Assembly: GCA_029948255.1 (NCBI GenBank)
Contig: JALIZF010001688.1
Location: forward strand, 241,501-305,500
Length of the DNA stretch: 64,000 nucleotides
DNA from: Telmatactis stephensoni
Taxonomy: Eukaryota; Cnidaria; Anthozoa; Actiniaria; Isophelliidae
Direction of reading: 5' to 3'
Shown here one piece after another: positions 1-12,400 of the stretch. The notes beneath the pieces are model-generated. The model was given only the letters and a program-made list of their open reading frames with translations. It did not search any database and had not been told where the DNA came from. The translations under genes were made by a program, and so were the position numbers. Numbering within the stretch: position 1 is the first letter of the stretch; every line of letters begins with the position of its first letter.

Positions 1-512
1 TGCGGCATTCTTGAGCAATCGGTGACGTGTGCACTCCTGATTGGTTAAGAGCGTAAGAAACAATGTCCCTTCATTCATCACCTTTGAGCGCGTGCAAACT
101 CTTCGTAGTGAAGGCAAGCCAGGAACTTTAATTTAGGAATGCAAGATGGCCGACTTCAAAGAAAATAGCTTTCAGAGATAGGCTGTTCCAGGAGTAGAAT
201 AATGGAAAATGGAGCTTTTAACTCGAGATATACCTATAAGCATATAAGAGCTTCATGATGGGCTGATATTTTGAGCTTGATCTCCAATACTTTGACCAAA
301 TATCGAACTCTAAATGGAGTACTTGAAACGAAGCTCCCGCGGTTCCGAGTATTTCCTTTGAGCTTGAAATCCTATGAATTTCTCACCCTACATGTTGCTA
401 AACGAACACACATAGAGGCAAGTCAATTATATTTCTCATTCAAGCATTCAAGAAATCTTGAGAGGTTTTTTGTACTGAATTGAAATATCGAAATTCTGGA
501 CCAGACCATATA

Positions 513-763
513 CACCTATTTCAAAAAAGATTGTCACCGCTAAGAGCGATAAGCGTTAGGAAATAGGTCATTCCAAGACCGCAAAGCACTATTGATTTCT
601 TAATTAAGCCATCCTAAATCTTTCTTTACACTCTTCCATCAAATATTTGGCTATTCATATGTAAATCAATTAGAAATCAATAGTGCTTTGCGGTCTTGGA
701 ATGACCTATTACCTATCGATCGCCTATCGCTCTTAGCGGTGACAACCTTTTTTGAAATAGGTG
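513..763. mobile_element. MITE 1, 251 bp, TA-flanked, long terminal inverted repeats
   Basis: The ends are CACCTATTTCAAAAAA and its complement, flanked by TA on both sides (511-512 and 764-765). The arms are near-identical for about 88 bases around a 75-base loop. TA flanks suggest Tc1/mariner-type mobilisation. An isolated matching end occurs at 53879-53907. Confidence 0.75.
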
Positions 764-930
764 TATTTACATTAGGTTCTATTTGACCTGGCGCGTTTGG
801 TAACGTAATGTCTTTTATTCATATATTAAACATCTGAAACATGAACGAATTCGAAAAAATACATGATTTGTTATTGTGCCGTCAAAAACACCGTTGTAGA
901 AGTCTTTACAGCAAACAATTTAGATATATA

Positions 931-1173
931 GCTAATTCAATTAACGTTGTCGCTGAAAAAAGCCTAAAGCTTTGAGAGCGGAATTCATAAAAAAATTTAT
1001 CACCGTGACATCATTACAATAAAAAACTCACTGTATGCTCGCAAATTCTACAACTTGGACACATATATTCATTAATTTCTCAGATAGCCTACAGAGAAGT
1101 TTGTTAGTACACAAAAGATATTTGAAAGGCTTTAGGCTTTAGGCTTTTCAGCGACAACGTTAATTGAAATAGC
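931..1173. mobile_element. MITE 2, 243 bp, TATATA duplication
   Basis: Inverted ends GCTAATTCAATTAACG (left) and CGTTAATTGAAATAGC (right), flanked by TATATA at 925-930 and 1174-1179. The corresponding point of repeat copy 2 (near 4777) carries a single uninterrupted AGATATATAGTG, which proves an insertion. Confidence 0.75.
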
Positions 1174-1487
1174 TATATAGTGAAATAAAAAGTTTAATAA
1201 ACTGGCATATTCGCAGGTAAGACCAGGTAATATTTTACATGTGAGATATATAATACCCATAAAAACGAAAAAACCGGACCAACTTTTAAAAAACCGTACC
1301 AATGTTTAAATGGTGGCTACGGTCCTGCTAGTAACTGCTGACAGACAAATTGACAGTGATCAGATAATGATAAACTTTATTCCAAACAAAACACCAGTAA
1401 GGTATATAAGGAATACAAACAAAAATTGAATCTAAAATAATGTACACTATATAATAAAGCTATTGACCGTTACATTTGTCATGCAAT

Positions 1488-1625
1488 AATAGGCCCCTTG
1501 CAGCACGTCGGAATGCAGCTCAATTTGGAGGGCAAAACAAAAGAATCTCAACTCCAGAGAACCAGAAACCTATTGTTTTGTCCTCCAAATTGAGCTGCAC
1601 TCCGACGTGCTGCAAGGGGCCTATT
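1488..1625. repeat. 138-bp near-perfect hairpin
   Basis: Arms 1488-1540 and 1573-1625 match over about 53 bases with one or two mismatches (AATAGGCCCCTTGCAGCACG at the left tip). The loop is about 32 bases. It could be a short foldback element or, if transcribed, a long dsRNA substrate. Confidence 0.75.
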
Positions 1626-2012
1626 GAATATTATATAACAATATTTAGCAAAACACCTCATAAGAACAAAACAATGATTAATAGATTTATATCTTGGATA
1701 GAAACAATTATAATATCAACAAATTGGCTATTTTTACATTTGAATAAGTAATGGTGTTCATCCCCCACTTCATTTTCATCACACAGAGAACATAACCTTA
1801 ATTCATATGGTGTCTTCGTATATCTGCCACGTTCAACTGGGAATTAACCTATGCGCAGAGATACGAAGTCGTGTAACAGCCTGCCTATACTTTACAACAG
1901 GCACAGAATTAAAATAACATATATTCAAAATTTCATTTCATTTTTAATTCGCCTACAAGTACGAAGCTTCCCCCCAGTGTCAGTGTAAAAGAATAAGATT
2001 TCAGACCTCAAA

Positions 2013-2724
2013 TTAGACAAGGCGCAAAACTGAAAAAGTCGATCGCAAAAAGTGCAGAAGGCATTTTGGGGTAGAGGCTGGTAACATAACTATTCTAAAC
2101 TAATTTTTCACGCTAAATCCGAATATGACTGTTACCAAGACGTATTCTGCAATCTTCTCGTGTAAATGACGTATTTTGTGAATTGCTACATTCATTTCAT
2201 ATACTAACGGCTTTTTCATGTAATTCCAAAAGTTCTCAGACTTAAAAACAATTACCATGGCTGGAAAGAACATATCAAAATCAGTAAAACTGTGAAGTTT
2301 GAAGGATATCAATTGAAAAATCAAGGAGATACGAATTTTCAAAAATCGAAATTTGTTTGTATCTCTTGCATAACTGTAAGTATTTTCATACAAAATTTCG
2401 TTTTTTGAAAATTCGTATCTCCTTGATTTTTCAACTGATATCCTTCAAACTTCACAGTTTTACTGATTTTGATGTTCTCTTTCCAGCTATGGTAATTGTT
2501 TTTAAGTTTGGGAACTTTTGGAGTTACATGAAAAAGCCGTTAGTATGAAATGGCTGTAGCAATTCACAAAATACGTCATTTACACGTATATGATTGCAGA
2601 ATACGTCTTGGTAACAGTCATATTCACATTCAGCATGAAAAATCGGTTTAGAATAGTTATGTTTCCAGCCTCTACCCCAAAATGCCTCCAAGTATCTGAT
2701 TTTTCGAAAATGCGCCTTGTCTAC
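2013..2724. mobile_element. Foldback element, ~710 bp, long inverted arms
   Basis: The ends read TTAGACAAGGCGCA and TGCGCCTTGTCTAC. Inner matching blocks include GCAGAATACGTCTTGGTAAC, GGGGTAGAGGCTGG and CTCCTTGATTTTTCAA. The arms are several hundred bases long. The same unit recurs at 55066-55470. No transposase is visible; the small open frames inside are by-products. Confidence 0.75.
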
Positions 2725-4240
2725 TAAAATCGACCTCAGATACATTCAAAAGATATATACTATTTTCAGGATTATTTTTTGTGTTGTATTTTAGAAATAT
2801 ATTACTAAGTTTTTGAATATTGATTGATCTCACTTAACCTTGTAACACACCTGACATCTGTTTCTTTAGAATTTGATTTCTTAAGATAGTTTCAGTTTGA
2901 CAATTTTGTGAGGTCAGAGTAAAAAGGTTATTTTGCGATATAATCTCAGAAGAACACCCTGACGTATGTTCCTGAAATTTAATATCTAAAGTCAACTCAA
3001 CTTGTTGAGGTCAGATGTAATGTTGCAACATCGCCAACTCAGTTTTGAAGTGAGAAGCTCTGTGAATAATGTTTTGATATATGACAACTAGCAATTTCAT
3101 GCTGGGTTTTTACTCAAATATTTTAAAACTGTTACAACTTGAAATAAGATAATGCCCAGTCAGATTATAGTATCTTGCTTTATCAAAACCTTGATATTCA
3201 TCTGTTAGATATATTTAGATACTCTTTGTGTTATCTTATTTTTTACCAGGTAATAGCTTTCATAAACATTAAGCTTTTATTCTCTAATGCTTATTCAAAC
3301 GGCTTTGTTATGATCACGTCAATATGTACAGCTTTATCGAGATAGCTGACATTTGTACAAATCTTAAAAACAGCTACAATTCTACTTGATTTATTATAAT
3401 TATAAAAAGACTCGTAGTTTTAGTAAATTAGTCAGTCATCATAGATCAGTTCACCAGTCAAAATCAAGCCATGGAATTAAAGGAAAACAAGGTTACGATC
3501 CCAACAAGTGTGCTGTCTTCCTCGGCGCAGTCCCTCAAAAGGCAGCTTCGCTACATCTGCAGTTGAATCATTAATCTGAGCGCTATCTTTTTACCCTAAA
3601 ATTGATTAATTTTTCTTTAACATACTTAGTAATTACCCAGTCTTCCGTAGGAAGGCCTGGGTTGACATTTCGGCTTCGTTTTCCTTCAGTCACAAATCGA
3701 CATTCCTCTAAAGCGCATGCGTGAAATCAAACGCGACAACAACTGCCTGTAGTTTACTTTAGCGAGTTTCAACTCTACTAGAAAGGTTTTCGCTCGTTTT
3801 TGCGGCTCTACAAGGTTTTGTATTTCGAGTTTGAATATGCGACATCTTCGAGCCAAAAAGTGCTTTATTGAGATTTTTATCACATTCAATCCACAATTTA
3901 ACAAGTTAGTAATGACTTCTACTAACAGCTTTACCTTATTTTTGAACTTAGCGCCCAAAATGTTGCTCGAAAGTACGAGGTTCTGGTCATTTCTCCACTT
4001 TAGGCCCGAGTTTGACCCGTGATATTTCTTCATCTGCTTTGCCTTCGATTGAAATAATTATCCACAACACTCTAGCGGTAGGTAGACTGCTTACGTATCA
4101 GCATTTCGGTACTTGACCATAATTTTGAAGAATGAGATTGCCAACGAAATGTTCCATGTCTGAATAAAATTCCCACATTCAACATGCAAAAGATTTTTAA
4201 ACCAAAAATACACGCATGCGCAGACAAATTCTCTATATGC
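2725..4240. other. AT-rich intergenic DNA, no gene recognised
   Basis: Several open frames on both strands between 3386 and 4033 have no recognisable protein pattern and overlap each other antisense. The stretch 3690-4020 resembles unclassified repeat sequence. I see no gene here. Confidence 0.5.
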
Positions 4241-5190
4241 TACGCAAGCCAGGAACTTTAGGAATGCAAGATGGCCGAAAACCCCAAAAATAGCTTTCAG
4301 AGACAGCTGGCTCTTCCAGTAGTAAAACAATGTAAAATGGAGCTTTTAACTCGAGATATACCTAGACACTTATAAGAGCTTCAAAATGGGCTGTTATTTT
4401 GAGCTTGATCTCCAATACTTTGACCAAATATCGAACTCTAAATGGAGTACTTGAAACGAAGCTCCCGCGATAAAGACTGTCTTCTTTGAGCTGGAAATCC
4501 ACGAATTCTCACCCTATATGTTGCAATTGCTAAACGAACACACATAGAGGCAAGTCAATTATATTTCTCATTCAAGCATTCAAGAGATCTTGAGAGGTGT
4601 TTGTACTGAATTATAATATCGAAATTCTGGACCAGACCATTGCTTTTATTCATGTATATAAAACATCTGAAACATGAACGAAAAAAAAAAAAAAGAAAGA
4701 AAGAAAGAAAGACACGATTTGTTAATGTGTCAAAAACGCCGTTGTAGAAGTCTTTACAGCAAACAATTTAGATATATAGTGAAATAAAAAGTTGAATAAA
4801 CTGGTATATTCGCAGATAAGATATATAATACCCATGATAATAGAAGGACAAAGGCAAACACTAATGCTGACAGACAAATTGACAGTAATCAGATATGGAC
4901 GGACCATCTGATCCGGCATCACCAGGTGGTCGACGATAACAAGCTCCTATTTTTGCTGGGCTTACAAAAGTTCATTTTTTTAGTTTTAGTTAGCCGATTC
5001 AAAAAATGTCTTTACTACTGCGGCTTGTTGAACTACAGGCAACCAGGTACGCTTCGAGGAGCGTCTTAAAAAGTTTATTAACAACAGCATGTCAATCGCT
5101 CTTACTCCAGCGGCAGCTAATCTAAATGTCCTTTTTAAGCCGATTTTGGGCTCCTTTCACATGGGCACGAGTGAACGCACGAGTGCGTGA
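4241..5190. repeat. Dispersed repeat family A, copy 2 (empty-site copy)
   Basis: Aligns with 120-1370 without the two MITEs. Its right end (GGGCACGAGTGAACGCACGA, 5163-5182) is shared with 25396-25415 at the right end of copy 3. A short GAAA microsatellite sits at 4680-4712. Confidence 0.7.
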
Positions 5191-5457
5191 ATAGAATAGA
5201 ATAGAATAGAATAGAATAGAATAGAATAGAATAGAATAGAATAGAATAGAATAGAATAGAATAGAATAGAATAGAATAGAATAGAATAGAATAGAATAGA
5301 ATAGAATAGAATAGAATAGAATAGAATAGAATAGAATAGAATAGAATAGAATAGAATAGAATAGAATAGAATAGAATAGAATAGAATAGAATAGAATAGA
5401 ATAGAATAGAATAGAATAGAATAGAATAGAATAGAATAGAATAGAATAGAATAGAAA
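5188..5457. repeat. AGAAT pentanucleotide microsatellite, ~53 units
   Basis: An uninterrupted 5-bp repeat of about 267 bases. It creates artificial open frames on the minus strand (repeats of Ile-Leu-Phe-Tyr-Ser), which are not genes. Confidence 0.95.
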
Positions 5458-5824
5458 ACTGAGGAAGAACCAAGGTGCAGTTGCTAACGTCACTAACAGT
5501 GCTTTCACTGGGTTGAACGTCTGACGTAGACGTTAACAGTTACGTCCAATATATGGGTCCACTGAAAGACCGAAAGAACCACTAAATATTGGGTTTCCTG
5601 TGGTGTTATGAAATGTGAGTGGGGCTGAGTGGATTGGGGCAAACTTTTGGTCGTTTTTTTACTTAGATTTTTTGTGGTACATGGATCAAGTTTTTAAAAA
5701 TAAAGAACGGAAAAAGTAATAGAAGTATAAAAAAAATAAAAATATAAAGAAAATAAAGAAAAAAAATGACGAAAGTTATTTCCAAAGATCCCTCGGGACT
5801 CCCGTTTGTCTATTCAGCTGTCCG

Positions 5825-5832
5825 TGACGTCA
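5825..5832. promoter_or_regulatory. CRE-like palindrome upstream of nucleobindin
   Basis: The perfect 8-base palindrome TGACGTCA lies about 150 bases before the nucleobindin ATG. A CCACG core lies 30 bases further downstream (5862-5866). CREB/ATF-family factors bind such sites, and vertebrate NUCB1 is reported as an ER-stress-responsive gene, so an ATF6/CREB-type input is plausible. The same octamer occurs by chance elsewhere in repeats here, so this is only a candidate. Confidence 0.3.
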
Positions 5833-5980
5833 CGTCTCATGTTACTGCTTGTAAAGTTGTGCCACGTTTCATTAGAAGCATTGATCTTGTTGGTAATATT
5901 AGCTGAAATTATATCAAGTTCCGGTCACCTTATCCTTCGTAAGGTCTTCAGAACCTCAACGAGTTAAAACGTAACTCAAA

Positions 5981-6406
5981 ATGGAGGAGAAATCTGTGAT
6001 TTTGTGTGTTGTAACGCTTCTGGTTTTTCTGACATGTTGTTATGCACCACCGGTAAAAAAAGAGAAACAAGAACCTAAAGAAGACCTTCCTGAATACGCT
6101 AGATATCTTAGACAAGTTGTAGAAATCCTAGAAAAAGACGAGGACTATGTACAGAAGCTTATGAATGCTTCAGACGATGATCTTAGGTCAGGAAAAGTGG
6201 CTGACGGAATAGACTTTGTACGGCATGATGTTAGGACTAAGTTGGATGAATTGAAAAGACAAGAAATCGAAAGGCAGAGACAAATACGAAGACAAATGAA
6301 TGATCATCAGACTGGGCTTAAAGAAAGAGAGCATTGGAATCCTGTATTTGATGATGATAATCCTGATTTCTTTACTCCAGAGGATTTTAAGAAACTACTC
6401 GATAAG
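5981..6406 (+). CDS. NUCB: Nucleobindin coding exon 1 (signal peptide and N-terminal domain)
   Basis: The exon holds 142 codons and ends AAG|gtaaga in phase 0. The ATG follows AACTCAAA, an acceptable Kozak context. Residues 1-22 form a signal peptide. Residues 39-60 match the family pattern [15 protein letters not shown], and the block around [20 protein letters not shown] is the most conserved N-terminal motif of nucleobindins. The end ([12 protein letters not shown]) corresponds to the start of the family's acidic helical region. The open frame continues 87 bases past the donor, but that extension does not look like nucleobindin. Confidence 0.9.
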
Positions 6407-9400
6407 GTAAGAGTAAGCTATGTACAGCATTTCATTTTAGGAAAACATTCCTGTGCCACTGAAGATTCGCCGTGGGATACCTCGTGTTTGTAACTTTGCT
6501 TTCTATAACTCGTGCATTAAATACGTATTTGGTTTTGGTTGTAAATCTTGTCATGTAGTTTGGAAGTGGTAAACTGCTTTCATGTCCATGCATTAAGGTA
6601 CACGTATGTTTGGAAGGTGCTGATTACCATATTAATTTTTGAGTCATTGATTTGTCAACGTTCATAATCCTGTAATGTTGGTCTGAATACATTATATTGC
6701 AGAAGTGCTCAATATTCCATGATAAACTACTTTTAACATCTGATAAACATTGTTTGGGTTATTGATCACAAATTTCTAATACAGCAATGTTTTAGTCATG
6801 TACGTACATGCATGATTACCATTTTAGTTTTTTGGTGCTCGAGATATTGCTAATAAATCTAGTCAGGAGGGGGACATGGGGGGTTGCCAAAATCCGCAAA
6901 TCCGCAAGAAAAATCGTTTGAAACCGCAAATCCGCTTGGGAAATTGTTTAAAATCCGTATGTGTGATTTTTGTAATAAAAGCACTTGAAAACTACTATAT
7001 TTGTAAAATAATGTTACAACAAATGCTTATTTGTACATTTGCATGCCATGCTTTGATATAAAGTTTGTTCCGCAATGGAATATTGTTCAAGAAAGCGATT
7101 TCTCCGACGCAAAGTACGTTATACATGTCCGAAAGTAGCATGGTCATATAAATTATAGTTTTCATTGGATCATTTCTTCAAATCCACGATTTTGACCACT
7201 GCACGGTGGGCATAAATCACCCCCAAAACGCGCAACTTTAAATTTAATCGAAATTTTCAGATTTTTTCCAAAGTTACATTATATTGTTCCTCTTAAAGTA
7301 ACAATCTCAAAACTGAAAACCGTTTTCAAATTGGATGAGTGGAAGTGGAGTTATGAATTTTTTAGTTTCATATTTTTCCCGCGAAAAATTGGCGGGAAAA
7401 ATTTCATACAAAATCATTCGGAAAAATATACTTTTTCAAACTACTTTTTTGCGTTAAAATGTTTCGTTGTCATACATTGCATGATGAAAGAACTATATGT
7501 GGCCTAAAATTGTATGTTTTTAGAATTTTAACTTTTTAATGATAAATAGTTGAAAATAATTATTGTAAAAACCGTAAACGTCATAATGACGTCACAGATA
7601 TCTTAAAATATCTCTAATAAAATTAATATCGAGAAAAATTCTTCGTCTTAAACAGTATATATACTAATAAAACATTACTAAAGATTTTGGAGCTAACTTG
7701 GCCTCATCTATCGACTAGAATATTTTTTTTTTACTTTCTCAATGACGTCATCAAAAATTACGTCATCAAAACAGTAGTTTCGTTATAACTCTTGTTCCAA
7801 TAATCACAGACGGAAAAAAATTGCGCCAAATTAGAGAGAATGACAACACAAACAAAATTCAGTGCTTTGTTATTACCTCGCCATAAAAATAAATTTTGGC
7901 TAGAAATGTAATATTTTGATATGACGTCACTATGACATCAACGTCGACTCCAACTGCATCAAAATAAAATATCATATCTACTGGTAACACTCTGAAAATT
8001 TCATTTCATTATGTCAAAGATTTTTGAAATTATTTACAATCGCTAAAAAGTGTCACATTTTCCTTGCGCATTTTTGAGGTCATTTATGCCCACCGTGCTG
8101 TGGGTGAATTCGCAAATCCGTTAAAAATATCATTATCCGATAATCCACACGTGAAAGAAGGCTCAATCCACCGATCTGCAAACCCCCATGTTCCCCTTAG
8201 TCAGCAAATTTAACAAATTAAAGATAGCTTTGAGTTGTCTGTCCTCTTGTTGACACACTCTTGACGTCATAAAAATTAATGTTCAAAACTTAAGTGGAAT
8301 CACAAGTGCAGCAAGTGATTTCACTGCAAAGTTTTGAACATTTTATTGTATCAAGAGTGTGTCAATAAGAGGACAGACAACAAAAATCCTTATCAAACAG
8401 GGCATTAACAAGCACTCTTGCTGGAATGCGTCAGCAGTGTGTGTGTCTGTCCTCTTATTGACAACTCTAATCACCAATCAGATATATTGCAAGATTTTTG
8501 TCAACTGTTGTACAAAAGAAAAAGAAAAAAGATTGAGGACATAGCCCTAACTAGAATGTGTGTGACCACTACTGAAACGATGTATGGAAAATGGTGAATA
8601 ATGGAAAACGTGACAAATACTAGAGAATCTCGCTATCCTCATCAAAAATTTCACAGTATGGGCAATGCAACTTTCCTTTGTGGTCAGCTACGTAGGATAG
8701 TATGTTTATATCATCATTTTGTCAGCTGGCTACAGGAAACTAACAATAGCCTAATAAAATGCTAACTCTTCAGCTGTTAAGGTTGGTGCCTACTATTGTC
8801 CGCGCGCACTGCTTTCTGCGCATGCAAAAACACTGAATTTTCGTCGGTAAAGCAATCGTAAAAGCAAGGCCTTTTTACGACTCTTTGAAGAAATAAACTT
8901 GCAGAATTAAAGGAAAACCATTTAGCCTCTCCTATATTTGAATGAAATTCACAGTTGATAAATAGAACCTGAGTTACAACACCTGTTTTGACTATCATTT
9001 CTACCAGAAACGATCTGTTTTCGCCGCCATCTTGAAAATTTCCCACAATGCACTGTAATTCGCTCTACTTTCCGGGGAGGGCTAGGGAATTTTTGATCAT
9101 TTTCGCGAATTCTGATCAGTTTTCGCGCGTTTATTGGCAAATAACTTTCTAAATCGCACGGATACCCCTATTTTTCATTTCTGTAAATTGTAAAGTGAAG
9201 ATTAACCTACTTTTTTAAAATACTTTAATTTATGAATTTAAAATTGAAACTTGATTGCAAAAATTGGACTATTCATTTGGCGGTCATGAACAAAAACAGG
9301 TCTAAAACTAGTAAAAAGTCATTGAAAAAAATTGTTATTCTGGTTTTTCATATTTCGTATGGCATTGACAAGTAAGAGAATTGTGTTGTAAACGTTTTAG

Positions 9401-12400
9401 TAAAAAAAGTTTGACATTTTTTCAAAATATGGGGTATTTATGATTTTTTCTTTGGGCCTCTAGAATAGGCAGATTTTGCAACATTTGATGGCGTGTAACT
9501 CATTAATATGCACGGTGACCCCCAATTTTTTCCTTGGATTCTTGCTCCTTTTGATGGGTTCTTTAATACCCATGTGGTTTTTGGCCAAAAAAATTACCTT
9601 CCCATTAGTAGGCACCAACCTTAAAGTAGATGAAATTTCAATATTGTTTTTAGTCCTCAAATCGTATTCTGTGGTTCAAATTGTCTTGTCTGTTTCTTTG
9701 ATAAGTGTTTCAACAACAGGACTACAAAGTTTCAACTAAAAGGCATCTCTTCCTAATCATAAGTAATGATACATGTAGGTTGGGTATGCTTTAGAATTAC
9801 TGAACAACACTCACATATGGCACATATATCACTGTAATTCTAAAGCATACTTATGCATCACAAAATTCCCAAACTAATACGTTGCAGTATAGCCTTTAAA
9901 GGTACAGTATAGACATAATTCAATCTTCAGGAGTATCACAGGGCAAAATAATTCTAGATTTCATCTGAGTGTGAAATATAGCATGTCATGCACAATCTAC
10001 AGCTATGTATGGTATTATATTCTGGGTTATTCATAATTATATGATATACATGTATTTCTAAGTTAATGTTGAAAACTACATTATGTGCAATGTACAGCTT
10101 GATCACCCACATCATGTACATGCAACGTGCACAGCTAGCTTAATTGCTATACTATCTTTCGAAGTAATAATCACGGTAAATAATAGCTTAAATAGTTCAT
10201 CTGGTGCCTTTAAATTGCCTTGGATCACCTCGTGCTTTTCGCATCTTCATGAGAGATCTAATGTTTATCAAGATTTAGTTTCAAAAAGAGGGCAAAGGGC
10301 ATACAACGGCGTGAAAGACAAGATGACAGCAATCTGGCATCACGTAATAGTTTGTCACTATTTTCAAATAAAGCTAATGGTAGTCACATGTAAAACGAGG
10401 TATTTGAAAACAAAATGCATTCCAGTTCTTTGGAAATATTTTTTGCATATTCTGTAGTAATCATGCCGCTCATTTCGTGCTTCAATTTCTGAAGCGAACA
10501 ACCTTGAACAACCGATCAATATTAGGCAGCACTCACTAAATGTCAATTAGGCTAGTTAATAGTATTTTTGTAGATGTTAAAGTTTGGCATGGCCATTTTC
10601 TATCAGTGCAAACACACACACACACAAAACAAAAATGGAACAAAATTTGCCCATCTTTCCCCTCCCGTTTTTATGTTTAACAATTTTACCCTTAAGATTA
10701 AGTAATCAAATCAAATCAAATTATTCAGTGCATGCAAGGTTTTAAGTTAACTCTCCTTGATATTTATCTTTTTTCTTTTAATTTGATTGCAGCACCATGA
10801 CTGAAATGGACAAAAGAGATGAAGAAAGAAAAAAAGATTATAAAAAATATGAAATGGAAAAAGAACATGAAAGAAAGAAAAAGCTGCATGAAATGGATGA
10901 AAAGCATCGAAAGGAAGCAGAAGAGAAGTTTAAGGAACAACAAGCAAAACATATTGAAGAAGCTAAGAAGTTGCACCATCCTGTAAGTGTTAATGTAGAT
11001 GATCAACTTTTAAAGCAATTTTGAATGTGCATGACATGTATGTTGTGGTATTAGATTTTAAGTACTTTGGGGTTAGGTTTAGGGTTAGTATGTATGTAGG
11101 GACAACTTTTTTCAAAGTGTTTGATCCCTAATACTAACCTCAAAATAATATCAATAAATTCCATACACTAAAACCACAGCATAGTCATGTATTTACATAA
11201 GGAATGTTAAACCGAAAAAATGTCTGAGCAAAAACACAGAAAGAACTCAGATTGTGAGATGAATTAGCTCAGTTGCAATATTGTGAACTTAAACTTGTTT
11301 CCCTCAATAGATCAGTCAATTAACTTTATTTAACCATGGTAAATGGCTCAGTAAACTGATTTTCAGATGTGCTGTGATAAAATATAAATATAAAATTAAT
11401 ATAATGCAAATATTTAAATGTCTACTACACTAAATAGCTATAATTAAATAGATAATGGTGGTAAAAATATTAAAAAATATTACTAATATATGTCTTGTAC
11501 TATTATATTATATTCACATAAATACGTTTAGTATTTAGTAGTACACTAAATGGACTTACAAATGTATCTTCAGGAAAAAAATATTTCTGTTTGAGAGCTT
11601 AATTTTGTTCTTTAAATTTTTCACCTCTCGTTTGCCATTTGGGAGCTCATTCCAGGCAGTGGCACCATGATTATTGATAGGAAAAGAAACATTTCATAAA
11701 ATTTATGTTTAGCAGAGGAGGTTATAAATCAAATTTGAAAATTCGAAAATCAATCTGAATATTCATATCATGGAGTAATTTTCAAAAAGAGATTGCATTA
11801 GGCACATATTTATTCCTTTATCTAAAAAACACAATCACTACCGTCCTCAAATTAAAATTAAAAGTCTGGTTGCCCTAGCTTCTATCAAACCAAGCAAGAC
11901 CTATTGTCTGTGGTCAGGGACCATCTACCATCTTTTTGATGCATAAAGACAAATAAAAAAATAATAATAATAATAGAAGTAATATTAGAAGTAAAATATG
12001 TATTATTTTTCCCCAGGGAAGCAAAGCTCAACTTGAACAGGTCTGGGAGGAAAGTGATGGTCTTGACAAAAATGACTTTGACCCCAAAACATTCTTCAAG
12101 CTCCATGGTAAGTCTTCAAATAAAGGCGATCTGGTGTACGTAGTGCCATTGTTGGCAGAACTGTATTGGTTCAAAACATTTGCTGAAGCTATACATGTAA
12201 ACACACCTAGACAGATACTACATACTATTCGTTTTCTTTGAAAGTACGAATTGTTCCTTGGAAAACTTTTTTCTTATTTTTTTTGTTTTTGCATCATTTT
12301 TTATTCTAATTTTATTTCTTGTATAGATATCAATGGAGATGGTTATCTCGATACTGGTGAACTTGAAGCTCTCTTTGTTAAAGAGGTGGGGATTTTGAAA

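Larger units (their letters stand above)
33..1370. repeat. Dispersed repeat family A, copy 1 (with two nested MITEs)
   Basis: It shares long stretches with 4241-4895 (for example GCCAGGAACTTTA, CTCGAGATATACCTA, GAAATTCTGGACCAGACCAT, CAGACAAATTGACAGT) and more weakly with 23841-24425 (TGATTGGTTAAGA, CTTCATTCATCA, TTTGGT..ACG..ATGTCTTT). Two hairpin insertions at 513-763 and 931-1173 are absent from copy 2. No coding potential is recognised, so it is probably a non-autonomous mobile element. Confidence 0.75.

Noticed and set aside
5122..5508. Long minus-strand frames of repeated Ile-Leu-Phe-Tyr-Ser
   Set aside because: Produced by the stop-free AGAAT microsatellite; two frames at once, no gene context.
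6407..6493. Read-through C-terminus after nucleobindin exon 1
   Set aside because: Follows a consensus donor and does not match nucleobindin; the downstream exons do.
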